From: Dipteris shenzhenensis
Taxonomy: Eukaryota; Polypodiophyta; Polypodiopsida; Gleicheniales
Strand: one strand, 5' to 3'
Assembly: GCA_047967505.1 (NCBI GenBank)
Contig: CM106540.1
DNA length: 64,000 nucleotides
A program made the translations under genes and the position numbers. Positions within the stretch are counted from its first letter, which is position 1. Each line of letters begins with the position of its first letter. Positions 54,264 to 64,000 of this stretch are shown piece by piece. The notes under the pieces are model-generated. The model made no database searches. It was not told the DNA's origin and saw nothing but the letters and a program-made list of their open reading frames with translations.

Positions 54264-54563
54264 AAAGGTGTCTTTTCGCTCTATTATTATGCCTATCACA
54301 AGGCTTGAAGTCATATCTTTTTTGAAGAAAGTAGCATCCCATGGATCTTCAACACCATTGAACTCCCTTTTTGACATAAGTAGAAAGAGTCTCTTTTCCT
54401 TTTGATGAAGAAACCAAGCTCTTCTACCCATGTGATATCGAGTCCACCTACAAAAGCCATTGGGGCTATATTTATTTCCTTTGAAATTCAAAGTGACATT
54501 AGAAACCCATTCTCTGATCTCAGAGTCATTTAGGATAGCCACCACATTAGTTGATTGCTCCAT
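54264..54563 (-). pseudogene. outer giant-element gene: first coding exon, 5' part, cut by the inner element
   Basis: The start at 54563 (MEQSTNVVAILNDSEIREW) follows TTTTCTTGTAG, an acceptor-like sequence. It continues VTLNFKGNKYSPNGF, RRAWFLHQKEKRLFLLMSKR and SSLVIGIIIERKDTF, then meets the terminal repeat. It aligns with the inner copy (TLKYNGRIYAPKDFTNW, KAWFLVLSKGNLILVMTKRE, VGIKIEKDSS). The exon's remainder is at 24767 and below. Confidence 0.8.
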
Positions 54564-54569
54564 AATCCT

Positions 54570-55500
54570 ACAAGAAAAGATAATGAAGAATTTAGATACA
54601 TACAATAAAGTACAATATACAACCCTTGATACAATAAATGTGGGAAATAGCCCAAAAGGCTTTACAAGGCTTCATATGGCAATAAATGTGGGAAATAGCC
54701 TAAAGGCTTTACAAGGCTTAAATATTTGTACAAATGTAAAAAAATTAGCCAATAAAGCTTTACAAGTAATATAAAATGTCGTCTAGTGATAAAGCTTCAA
54801 TCTTCGGAAGACATGTAATCTGTCCATCCATTGATTTGCCCTCTAGTCATAAAGCTTCAATCTTCGTGATGACATGTAATCTATCCATCCATTGATATCT
54901 GTGCACTGATACCCAACTGATGCAATCTACCTACTAAAAACTATTCCACTAATATCCACTTATGCAGCCCACATGATATCCACTTATGCATCCCACTGAT
55001 ACTCATTAAATAGTGAATGGTCAGGATGGTCGGGTTTATTACAAGGCACTTCATATGACAATAAATGTAAAAAATAGCATAGAAGGCTTTACAAGGGTCT
55101 TTATGACAATAAAGGAGCTTAAATATTTATACAAATGCAATAAAAATAACCAATAATCATCAAGCTCCAATATGTCTCATGACATGTAATCTGTCCACTG
55201 ATATATGTAATCTGTCCACTGATATCTACTCATGCAATTTGCCCACTAATAAACTTCTTGGTAAATGTTAAAAGGTCTTATTTAATAGCATGTTATGAGT
55301 GTTAAACTGCATGTGAGTGAAGGGACTGACAACGATTAGGAACTAGTTAGAAAAATTTGAGCATGGCTTCGATTGGCAACTTGGAGAATTGTCTCTCCTC
55401 TAAGGCAATCTAATCTATGCTAAACCATGCTAAACCAACCGTTGAAGCGAAGAAAAGCAATAAATAATTTCTTTTTATGTGTTCATTTTAATGTGCTGGG
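54570..55500 (-). promoter_or_regulatory. leader module of the outer giant-element gene
   Basis: On the minus strand GAAATTATTTATTGCTTTTC, CTTCGCTTCAACGGTTGG, GCCTTAGAGGAGAGA, CCAAGTTGCCAATCGAAGCC and AACTAGTTCCTAATCG match the inner leader and copia A leader. GCCTTGTAAAGCCT...GGCTATTTCCCACATTTATTG repeats are at about 54640-54775, with weaker copies to 55140. Around 54780-55000 and 55150-55260 short repeats of ATCTGTCCA(C/T)TGATA occur. Confidence 0.65.
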
Positions 55501-55726
55501 GTTTAAGAGGCTTAAATATGCAAAAGAAGGGGTTTTGATGTAGAGGCTAAACCTGCATGTGAGATAAATGAAGAACAAGTATCCAAAGAAAAGTTAACAT
55601 TTTTCAATTTAAAAGATGAATATATATAAAAATATTATCTCACCTTCAAAACAAACCATAAATTCACTCTTTTATAAATTTTTAAAAGTATAATATAAAA
55701 CATGCAAATATATAAAACTCTCTTTA
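55500..55726. other. AT-rich spacer
   Basis: No gene or motif is recognised. It joins the leader module to the pyrimidine tract. Confidence 0.4.
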
Positions 55727-55993
55727 CTTTGTCTCTCTCTCTCTCTCTCGACTCCTAAATCTCTCTGTAGCCATAGTCAAGACACCTCATTCTCTCTCTT
55801 AATCTCTCTCTCTCTCTCTCTGACAACTCTTATGTGTTTCCCTCTCTATCCTCATCCCACTTATTCTCTCTCTTACTTTATCTCAACTCTCTCTTTCTCT
55901 CCCTCCCATGGCGGCTAAGATTTTTCATTCTCTCTCTTTATCTCTCTCTCTCTCCCTAGGATTTGTAATTATTTCTCTCTCTCTCTCTCTCCA

Positions 55994-56031
<38 letters not shown>

Positions 56032-56216
56032 CTCTCTCTCTCTCTCCCCTCTCTCTCTCTCTCTTACCCTCTCTACCTCCCTGCCTCTATCCTCTTGGCC
56101 GCTAGGATTTGTCATTCTTTCCCTCTCTATGTCTCTCTCTCTCTCTCTCTCTGAATTCTCTCTCTTAATCTCTCTCAGCCTTCCTCCCTCCCTCTCTTAG
56201 TGGCCACGGCCGTGAG

Positions 56217-56273
<57 letters not shown>

Positions 56274-56419
56274 TCTCTTTATCTCTCTCTCCCTAAGTCT
56301 CCCTCCTCTCTCTCTCTCTCTCTCTCTCCCCCTAAGTCTCCCTCCTCTCTTCTCTCTCTATCTCTCCCTCTCCCTCCCTACTCTCTCCCTCCCTCTAGCA
56401 CAAAAGTTTCATTCCTCCC

Positions 56420-56479
<60 letters not shown>

Positions 56480-56576
56480 TAAGTCTCCCTCTTCTCTTCT
56501 CTCTCTCTCTCTCTCTCCCTCTCCCTCCCTCTCTTTCTTTCCCTCCCTACTCTTCTAGCAGAGAAGTTTCATTCCC

Positions 56577-56622
<46 letters not shown>

Positions 56623-57515
56623 TCTCTCTTTCTCTCTCCCTAAGTCTCCCTCTTCTCTTCTCTCTCTCTCTCTCTCCCTCTCCCTCCCTCTCTTTCTTTC
56701 CCTCCCTACTCTTCTCTCTCATTGCTGCGAGGAGACTCTCTTCTCTCTTTCCCTCTCTCAGCTCTCTCTTTCTTTCCCTCCCTACTCTTCTCTCTCATTT
56801 AAGGAGCCCCTCTTCTCTCTCTTAATCTCTTGTCTCTCTCCCTCTCTCTCTCCCTCCCTACTCTTCTCTCTCATTTCTCATTCTCTCTCTACCTCTCTCT
56901 CTTTCTCTCCCTCCTTCCTCTTCTCTCTCTTAATCTCTTGTCTCTCTCCCTCCCTACTCTTCTCTCTCATTTCTCATTCTCTCTCTCCCTTTGGCGGCCA
57001 CGGCCCCGAAGAGCCCCTCTTCTCTCTCTTAATTTCTCTCTTTCCCTCTCTCCTCTCGCCACATTTCATTCTGATAAACATCTCTCGCTCTCCCTCTCTC
57101 TCCCTCTCTCTCTCCCTCTCTCTCTCCCTCTCTCTCTTTCCCTCTCTCTCTCTTTCTCTCTCTCCCTCTCTCTCTTTCTCTCTCTCTCCCTCTCTCTCCC
57201 TACTCTTTCCCTCCCTCAAGCAGCCACGGCCCCCAGGAGACCCTCTTCTCTCTCTTAATCTCTCTCCCCCTCTCTCCTCTCTCTTTCTTTCCCTCCCTAC
57301 TCTTCTCTCTCATTTAAGGAGCCCCTCTTCTCTCTGTGAATCTCTCTCTCTCTCTCCCTCTCTCCTCTCTCTCTTTCTCTCCCTCCTTACTCCTCTCATT
57401 TCTCATTCTCTCTCTCCCTTTGGCGGCCACAACCGCCAAGAGCCCCTCTTCTCTCTCTTAATTTCTCTCTTTCCCTCTCTCCTCTCTCTTTCTCTCCTTC
57501 CCTATTCTCTCATTT
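55727..57515 (-). repeat. CT/GA tract (purine-rich on the minus strand) downstream of promoter copy 2
   Basis: (CT)n-dominated 1.8 kb with repeated longer units (CCCTCCCTACTCTTCTCTCTCATTT; CCCTTTGGCGGCCAC). GC blocks such as GGCGGCCACGGCC interrupt it. It is the counterpart of 31684-33760 in the reverse orientation. Serine/leucine-rich open frames here are compositional. Confidence 0.9.
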
Positions 57516-57539
57516 CTCAAATTTACAAACTCAAATATA

Positions 57540-57785
57540 AATAAAAAACTAATTAAAATAGAACTCAAAAACTCAAATAAGAAACTAATTTAAAAAGAAT
57601 TGTAATGCCTTCTAAAAGACCCCCCTCCTCAAAAACTTTAACAATAAACTAATTGAAAAAGATTTGTAAGTAAAGAAAAAGAATTACAAGACGAATTTTA
57701 AGAAAACTTTAACAAGAAACTAATTGAAAAAGAATTGTAAGTAAAGAAAAAGAATTACAAAAGACGAATGAAAAAGAATGCAAGT
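57540..57785. other. A-rich spacer with short repeats
   Basis: Contains repeated AACTAATT(T/G)AAAAAGA(A/T)TTGTAA phrases. On the minus strand this lies just downstream of the putative donor of promoter copy 2. No gene is seen. Confidence 0.45.
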
Positions 57786-57975
57786 ACCTGGAAAAAGTGA
57801 AAAAAATAAGGCTCCGCTTACCCTTTCTCTTCCGCCCTTGGTTGCGTCAATGAAATGAGGAGAGAGTTAGAATGAATGAATGGAAATAAAAGTATATATA
57901 AGAAAAACTAGCCCACTCCTCCTACGCATAAATTTGAATTTTCAAAAAAGAGAGGGAAATTTGAATTCATTATAA
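57786..57975 (-). promoter_or_regulatory. TATA promoter and leader exon, copy 2
   Basis: On the minus strand CTAGTTTTTCTTATATATAC (TATA 57900-57893), a leader with CATTCATTCATTC, then TTTTTCCAGGTACTTGC with a possible donor at 57787. The same architecture as 31455-31645. Confidence 0.6.
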
Positions 57976-58134
57976 ATTTGAATTCAAATTTGTGTTCAAC
58001 ATTCTTCTCATACTTTCTTCTCGTACGTTCCTTTTGAATTCAAATTTGTGTTCAACAGTCTTCTTGATACTTTCTTCAACATTCTTCTTGATACTTTCTT
58101 CTCGTAAGTCCTTTTCATTCTTCTCGTAAGTCAA

Positions 58135-59960
58135 ATCTTATTTGTCGCTCTTGCTCGTGATAGTAAGTCAAATCCTCCTCTCCTCTCTCTCTCCTTCTGC
58201 TCCCTCCTCTCCTCTCCCTCTCTCTCTCCTCTCTCTCCTTCCGCTCCCCTCCCTCCCTCCCTCCCTCGACCTCCCGCCCTCCCCTCCTCCCCTCCTCTCC
58301 TTTCCCCTCCCTCCGCTGCAAAAACCCCTCCCTTGCCTGTGCCGCCAAAACCCCTCCCTCCCTCAACCCCAGCCCTCCCCTCCTCCCCTCCCTTTCCCTC
58401 CCTCCCCTCCCTCCGCTGCCAAAACCCCTCCCCCCCTCGATCCCTCCCCCCCTCCCCTCCCCTCCCGCTCCCCCCCTCCCCTTCCCCCTCTGCCCCCCCC
58501 TTCCCCCTCCCCCTCCCGCTCCCCCCTTCCCCCCCCTTCCCCCTCTGCTCTCCCCATCCCACCCCCTTTCCCCTCCATCCCCCCTTCCCCAAGGTTGGCG
58601 GCTACGGCCGCAAGCCCCCCCTTACCCCCTTCCCCTCGCCCCCGTCCCACCCCCTTCCCCCTCCACCCCCCCTTCCCCAGGGCTGGCAGCCGGCCGTCAG
58701 CCCCCCCTCCCCCCTTTCCCCCCCCATCCCACCCCCTTCCCCCTCTGCTCTCCCCGTCCCACCCCCTTCCCCAGGGCTGGCGACTGTGGCTGCCAGCCCC
58801 CCCGCTTACCCCCCTTTCCCCCGTGCCTCCCCCCTTTCCCCCCCATCCCACCCCCTTCCCCCTCTGCTCTCCCCCAACCCCCCCCCCTTACCCCCTTTCC
58901 CCTGCGCCTCCCCCCTTTCCCCCCCATCCCACCCCCTTCCCCCTCTGCTCTCCCCGTCCCATCCCCTTCCCCCTCCATCCCCCCTTCTCCCTTTCCCCCC
59001 CGCCCCCGCCACCCCCTTTCCCCCCCGCCCCCGTCCCACCCCCTTCCCCCTCCACCCCCCCTTCCCCCGGGCTGGTGGCTACCAGCCCCCCCCCTCCCCC
59101 CTTCCCCCCCCGCCAACCCCCGTCGTCACACCCCCTTCCTCCCCTCGCCCCCCTCCCCCCTTCCCCTAGGCTGGTGGTCGCAGCCACCAGCCCCCCCCCT
59201 CCCCCCTTTCTTGACCCACTCCCCGCCCCCGCGTCCGACCCCCTTTCCCCTCCATCCCCCCTTCACCCCCGCCCCCCTCCCATGGGTTGGCGACCGCGGC
59301 TGCCAGCCCTTCCCCCCACTCTCGCACCCCCTCGCATCCCCCCTCTCGCACCCCCTTCCTCCCACCCCCTTCCCCCTCCCTCGCCCCCCCCTTCCCCACC
59401 CCCTCTCCCCCCCCCTCCCCCCTTCCCCCGGGCTGGTGGCCGCAGCCGCCAGCCCCCCCCCCCCTTAGCCCTCCCCCCCCCTCTTCCCCACCCCCCCTTC
59501 CCCCCCCCCCCCCTTCCCCTCCCACCCCCTTCCCCCTCCCCCCCCTTCACCCCGCCCCCCCTCCTCGCCCCTCTCCCCCCTCCCTCCCCCCTTCCCTCGA
59601 GCTGGCGGCCCCCCCAACCCCCCCTCTCTCAGCCCTTCCCCCAGGCTGGCGGTCGCGGCCGCCATCCCCTCCCACCCCCTTCCCCCTCCCCCCCTTCACC
59701 CCTCCCCCCCCCCCCCCTTCTCCACTCCCCCCTTCCCCCCTCTCCCCGCCGCCAGCCCCCCCTCCCCCCTTCCCCCCTGCCAGTCCCCCCCCCCCCTCCT
59801 CCCCTTCCGCCAGCCCCCCCCCTCCCCCCTTCCCCCCCCACCCCCCTTCTGTCCTCCTTTCCCCCCTCTACTCTGCCCCTGCCTCTCCCTCCCTTCCTCC
59901 TCCCTTCCCTCTAGCCCCTCCATCCTCTTCTTCTCCTCCCCTCAACCTTTCTCTCTCTAG
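58135..59960 (-). repeat. C-rich/G-rich tract with GGCTGGCGG...CCGCCAGCC palindromes, downstream of promoter copy 3
   Basis: Dominated by CCCCCTTCCCCC on the plus strand. Imperfect GC palindromes of the form GGCTGG(T/C)GG..C(C/A)GCC(A/G)CCAGCC occur near 58590, 58680, 58773, 59070, 59168, 59285, 59430 and 59643. Proline-rich open frames up to 590 codons are by-products of the composition. Confidence 0.9.
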
Positions 59961-60020
59961 TTCCTCTCTCTTCAAATTTTTAAAAAGAAATCTAGATATA
60001 GAATTAATCAAAAAAATTTG

Positions 60021-60290
60021 CAAGTACTTGGAAAAAGTTTGTAAGTTTGCTCTTTCTTGCTCTTCCTTCCTTGCTCTCTTGATCGTCCTTGCTTTCTTGC
60101 TTCAATGAATGAAATGAGGGGTGAATGAATGAAGAAGGAAGACTATATATAAGAAAAATTAGGTTTTCCTCCTCCTCTCCTATTGGCTTTCCATTCCTCC
60201 CCTCTCTCCTATTGGCTTTTCATTTATCCCCTCTCCCATTGGCTCCCATTACTCCCCCTCTCCCATTGGACCCCCATCCCTCATCCCAAT
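60021..60290 (-). promoter_or_regulatory. TATA promoter and leader exon, copy 3
   Basis: On the minus strand AGCCAATAGGAGAG (CCAAT, twice), AAAACCTAATTTTTCTTATA then TATAG (TATA 60151-60144), a leader with AAGCAAGAAAGCAAGGA, then CTTTTTCCAAGTACTTGC. The donor is weaker than in copies 1 and 2 because the base before GT is A. Confidence 0.6.
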
Positions 60291-60710
60291 CTTCCATTAG
60301 CCCTCCCCCCATCCATCCATTTCTTCTTCCTCCCCATTGCCACCACTCCCATCCTACATTTCCACCACGTCCCATACTCCTCCCATTTCCCAAAATCCCA
60401 TATTTCCCCATCTCACCCTCCTCTTTTTCATCCCCTATTAACTCCCCTCACTCATTTCACTCCCTTATTATCCTACTCCCCTATTACCTTCCCCTCTCCC
60501 ATTCCATTCTTCTCTCCCCACTCTCACTTCCACTTCCCATTACTCACTTGCCATTTGAAAACTATTAATATATTATTATACTATTTTTTATACTTATTAT
60601 CATACACCCCTATTACTTCCCTCTCCCATTCCACTCCTCCCTCCTCACTCCCACTTCCACTTCCCATTACTCACTTGCTATACACATTTGCAAACTATTA
60701 ATATATTATT
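60230..60710 (-). repeat. minisatellite upstream of promoter copy 3
   Basis: CCCATT, CTCCCATT and CACTTCCACTTCCCATTAC units, the pyrimidine-strand, degenerate counterpart of 30484-31432. A ~115-bp segment (CTCCC..TTCCCATTACTCACTTG) occurs twice (ending near 60550 and 60675). Confidence 0.75.
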
Positions 60711-60719
60711 ATATGATTT

Positions 60720-63700
60720 TTTATACTATTTGCAAACTTACCTATGGGCAAAATCACAGGTGTCAAAGTGATCCTATTGTGGTCATACAACAACTATGCT
60801 TTTATTCAAGGGCGTATTTATCCTCATCAACAAGCTTATTATGACGATTGTGCATAACACTAGGAACAAAATGGTGTATCATGTGAGATCGACTATGCAA
60901 AGCATATCCAATGGGCACAAGACTTTGCACGTTTCTCAACCTAGACAGTATTGACTTGTGTGCAAAGTGGCATCCCCATCCGATAAGTACTTGTTTGAAA
61001 AATACACCTACGATCGTGTTTTTTGACCGTTGTACATGACACCAAGGCCAAAAACGGTATTTAATGCTCAATCTACCATGTAAAGCATATCCGATGGGCA
61101 CAATACTTTGCACGTGTCTCAAAAGAAGTGGTATGGTATTCCATGCAAAGTGGAACGCCCATTCAATAAGTACTTTTTAGAATATCATGCCTAGGACCAT
61201 GTTTTTTATTGGTTGTTGTCCATGACACTAAGGCAAAAACGCTGATTTATGCTTAATCGACAATGCAATGCATATGCGATCATCACACTACTTTGCACAC
61301 ATCTCAACCTAGGTATTATTGACTTACATGCAAAGTGGCGTGCCCATCCCATAAGTACTTAGTCGAATAACACATCTAGGACCGCGTTTTTTGACAATTG
61401 TGCATGACACTAAGGCCAGAACAGTGTTTAATGCTTGTTCGACAATGCAAAGCATATCCGATGGGCACAATACTTTACACACACCTTCAACTAGGTGGAA
61501 TTGACTTACATGCAAAGTGGCACGCCCATCCCATAAGTGCTTGGTCGGATAACATACCTAGCAGCTTGTTTTTTTACGGATGTGCATGACACTAAAGCAA
61601 AAATAGTATTTAATGCTCGATCGACCATGCAAAGGATATCCGATGGGCACAACACTTTTCGTACGCCTCAACCTAGGTGGTATTGAAATGTTCTCAAAGA
61701 GACACACCCATCCGATAAGTACTTGGTCAGATAACACACCTAAGGGCGTGTTTTTTTGCGGATGTCCATATCACTACGGAAAAAATGGTATACAATGCAT
61801 GATTGACCATGCAAAGCATATCCGATGGTGAAAATACTTTGCATGCACCTCAACGTAGTTGAAACGGACTTGTGTGCTAAGTGGAGCCCCCATCTAATAA
61901 GTACTTGTTTGAATAATACACCTAGGACCGTGTTTTTTCATGGTTATGCATGACAATAAGGCAAAAACTGTGTTTTATGCTTGATCGACAATGCAAAGCA
62001 TATCCAATGGGCACAATACTTTGCACACATCTTCAACTAGGTGGAATCGACTTACATGCAAAGTGGCATGCCCATCCCATAAGTGCTTGATCGGATAACA
62101 TACCTAGTAGCGTGTTTTTTTACGGATGTGCATGACACTAGAGCAAAAATAGTATTTAATGCTCGATCGACCATGCAAAGGATATCCAATGGGCACAACA
62201 CTTTTTGAATGCCTCAACCTAGGTGGTATTGAAATGTTCTCAATGAGGCACACCCATCCGATAAGTACTTGGTCAGATAACACACCTAATGGCATGTTTT
62301 TTTACGGATGTCCATATCACTAGGGAAAAAATGGTGTATAATGCGTGATCGACCATGCAAAGCATATCTGATGGTGACAATACTTTGCACGCACTTCAAC
62401 TTAGTTGAAACGGACTTTCGTGCAAAGTGGAGCCCCCATCCGATAAGTACTTATTTGAATAACACACCTATGGCCGTGTTTTTTGACGGTTGTACATGAC
62501 ACCAAAGGCCAAAAATGGTGTATAATGCGTGATCGACCATGCAAATCATATCCAATGGTGACAATACTTTGCACGCACCTCAACGTAGTTGAAACGGACT
62601 TGCGTGTAAAGTGGAGCCCCCATCCGATAAGTACTTGTTTGAATAACACACTTAGGACCATGTTTTTTCATGGTTGTGCATGACACTAAGGCAAAAATGG
62701 TGTTTTAGGCTTGATCGACAATGCAAAGCATATCCGATGGGCACAATAATTTGCATACACCTTCAACTAGGTGGAATTGACTTACATGCAAAGTGGCACT
62801 CCCATCCCATAAGTGCTTAATCGGATAACATACCTAGCAGCGTGTTTTTTTACGGATGTGCATGACACTAGAGCAAAAATAGTGTTTAATGCTCGATCGA
62901 TCATGCAAAGGATATCCGATGGGCACAACACTTTTTGTACACCTCAACCTAGGTGGTATTGAAATGTTCTCAATGAGGCACATCCATCCGATAAGTACCT
63001 CGTCAGATAACACACCTAATGGCATGTTTTTTTGCGGATGTGCATATCACTAGGAAAAAAATGGTGGATAATGCGTGATCGACCATGCAAAGCACATCCG
63101 ATGGTCACAATACTTTGCATGCATCTCAACCTAGTTGAAACAGACTTGCGTGCAACTGGAGCCCCCATCTGATAAGTACTTGTTTGAATAACACACCTAG
63201 GACCGTGTTTTTTCATGGTTGTGCATGACACTAAGGCAAAAACGGTGTTTTATGCTTGATCGACAATGCAAAGCATATCCGATGGGCACAATACTTTGCA
63301 CACACCATCAAATAGGTGGAATCGACCTACATGCAAAGTGGCACGCCCATCCCATAAGTGCTTGATCGGATAACATACCTAGCAGCATGTTTATTTCAGA
63401 TGTGCATGACACTAGAGCAAAAATAGTATTTAATGCTCGATCGACCATGCAAAGGATATCCGATGGGCACAACACTTTTCGTACACCTTAACCTAGGTGG
63501 TATTGAAATGTTCTCAAATAGGCACACCCATCCGATAAGTACTTGGTCAGATAACACACCTAAGGGCATGTTTTTTTACGGATGTGCATATCACTAGGGA
63601 AAAAATGGTGTATAATGCATGATCGACCATGCAAAGCATATCCGATGGTGACAATACTTTACACGCACCTCAACGTAGTTGAAACAGACTTGCGTGCAAA

Positions 63701-64000
63701 GTGGAGCCCCCATCCGATAAGTACTAGTTTGAATAACACACCTAGGACCGTGTTTTTATATGGTTGTGCATGACATAAAAGCAAAAATGGTGTTTTATGC
63801 TTGATCGACAATGCACACCATATTCGATGGGCACAATACTTTGCACACACCTTCAACTAGGTGGAATTGACTTACATGCAAAGTGGCATTCCCATCACAT
63901 AAGTACTTGATCGGATAACATATCTAGTAGCGTGTTTTTTTACAGATGTGCATGACACTAAGGCAAAAATGGTATTTAATGCTTGATCGACCATGCAAAG
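60720..64000. repeat. ~182-bp satellite array with three-monomer higher-order units
   Basis: Monomers of 180-186 bp, each with GACC/GACA ATGCAAAG(C/G)ATATCCGATGG, CCCATCC(G/C)ATAAGT, and GTGTTTTTTT(A/T)CGG. From about 61452 three types follow in order: A (61452, 61998, 62728, 63273, 63818), B (61633, 62178, 62911, 63454) and C (61817, 62362, 62548, 63093, 63637). The A-to-A period is 545-546 bp, except 730 bp where C is doubled. Monomers before 61452 are less ordered. The array continues past the window end. Monomer length is in the range of plant centromeric satellites, but location is unknown. Confidence 0.9.

Noticed and set aside
55908-57258. Ser/Leu-rich frames
   Set aside because: Translation of (CT)n microsatellite.
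58142-60108. A 590-codon and a 273-codon Pro-rich frame
   Set aside because: Same compositional effect in the C-rich tract; no domain and no conserved frame between tracts.
60802-63856. Repeated 60-90-codon frames on both strands
   Set aside because: They arise from the satellite; the ~182-bp monomer is not a multiple of three and frames do not persist.
61452-64000. Possible CRISPR array
   Set aside because: Whole monomers repeat with no unique spacers, and the setting is eukaryotic.
1-64000. tRNA or rRNA genes
   Set aside because: No cloverleaf with A and B boxes or rRNA core sequence was recognised; the only tRNA-related matches are the 12-base copia primer sites.

Overview
The window looks like nuclear DNA of a land plant, most likely a seed-free vascular plant (fern or lycophyte). 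The reasons are an intronless PLS-type pentatricopeptide (PPR) gene, Ty1/copia elements with an initiator-Met-tRNA primer site, a 1-kb block of plant-type CCCTAAA telomeric repeats, and very large transposon and satellite content. The lineage is inferred from protein style, not from a marker gene.

Layout. 1-1620 is a PPR gene, open at its 5' side. 1621-9043 is intergenic DNA with decayed LINE fragments on the minus strand. From 9044 to about 60.7 kb I read two related giant DNA elements, one inserted into the other. The outer element lies in minus orientation: its right terminal repeat is at 9044-9069, followed inward by a small two-exon gene and a large multi-domain gene. That gene carries an N-terminal domain, a methyltransferase-like fold and tandem Ulp1/C48 cysteine-protease-like modules. 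Its coding sequence is split twice: by a complete copia element (13245-20510, 5-bp target duplication AAAGG) and by the inner giant element (24768-54263, 29,496 bp).

The inner element has 26-bp perfect terminal inverted repeats and a 4-bp target duplication AAAG. Reading across the insertion with one AAAG kept rejoins the outer gene's first coding exon in frame. Inside, from left to right, are: a decayed DUF7869-type putative transposase gene (minus strand, 25335-29254); telomere-like repeats; a G-rich minisatellite; a TATA promoter/leader followed by a purine tract with GC palindromes; its own copy of the Ulp1/methyltransferase-like gene (35908-41707); and a small coiled-coil gene (53401-53835). 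The 5' UTR of that small gene holds an 11-kb copia chimera. The distance from the Ulp1 gene stop to the right terminal repeat is about 1.5-1.6 kb in both giant elements once the copia DNA is subtracted, which supports a shared layout.

The copia chimera (42287-53283) has one uninterrupted 2,709-codon frame joining two different copia polyproteins, an LTR of one family at its 5' end and an LTR of another at its 3' end.

54264-60.7 kb is the outer gene's first exon, its leader, two more TATA promoter/leader units and pyrimidine/purine tracts. 60.8 kb to the end is a roughly 182-bp satellite, arranged mostly as three-monomer (about 545-bp) higher-order units, which runs off the window.

Almost every transposon gene here is damaged by stops or frameshifts. 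The PPR gene, the chimeric copia frame and the small 144-residue gene are open.
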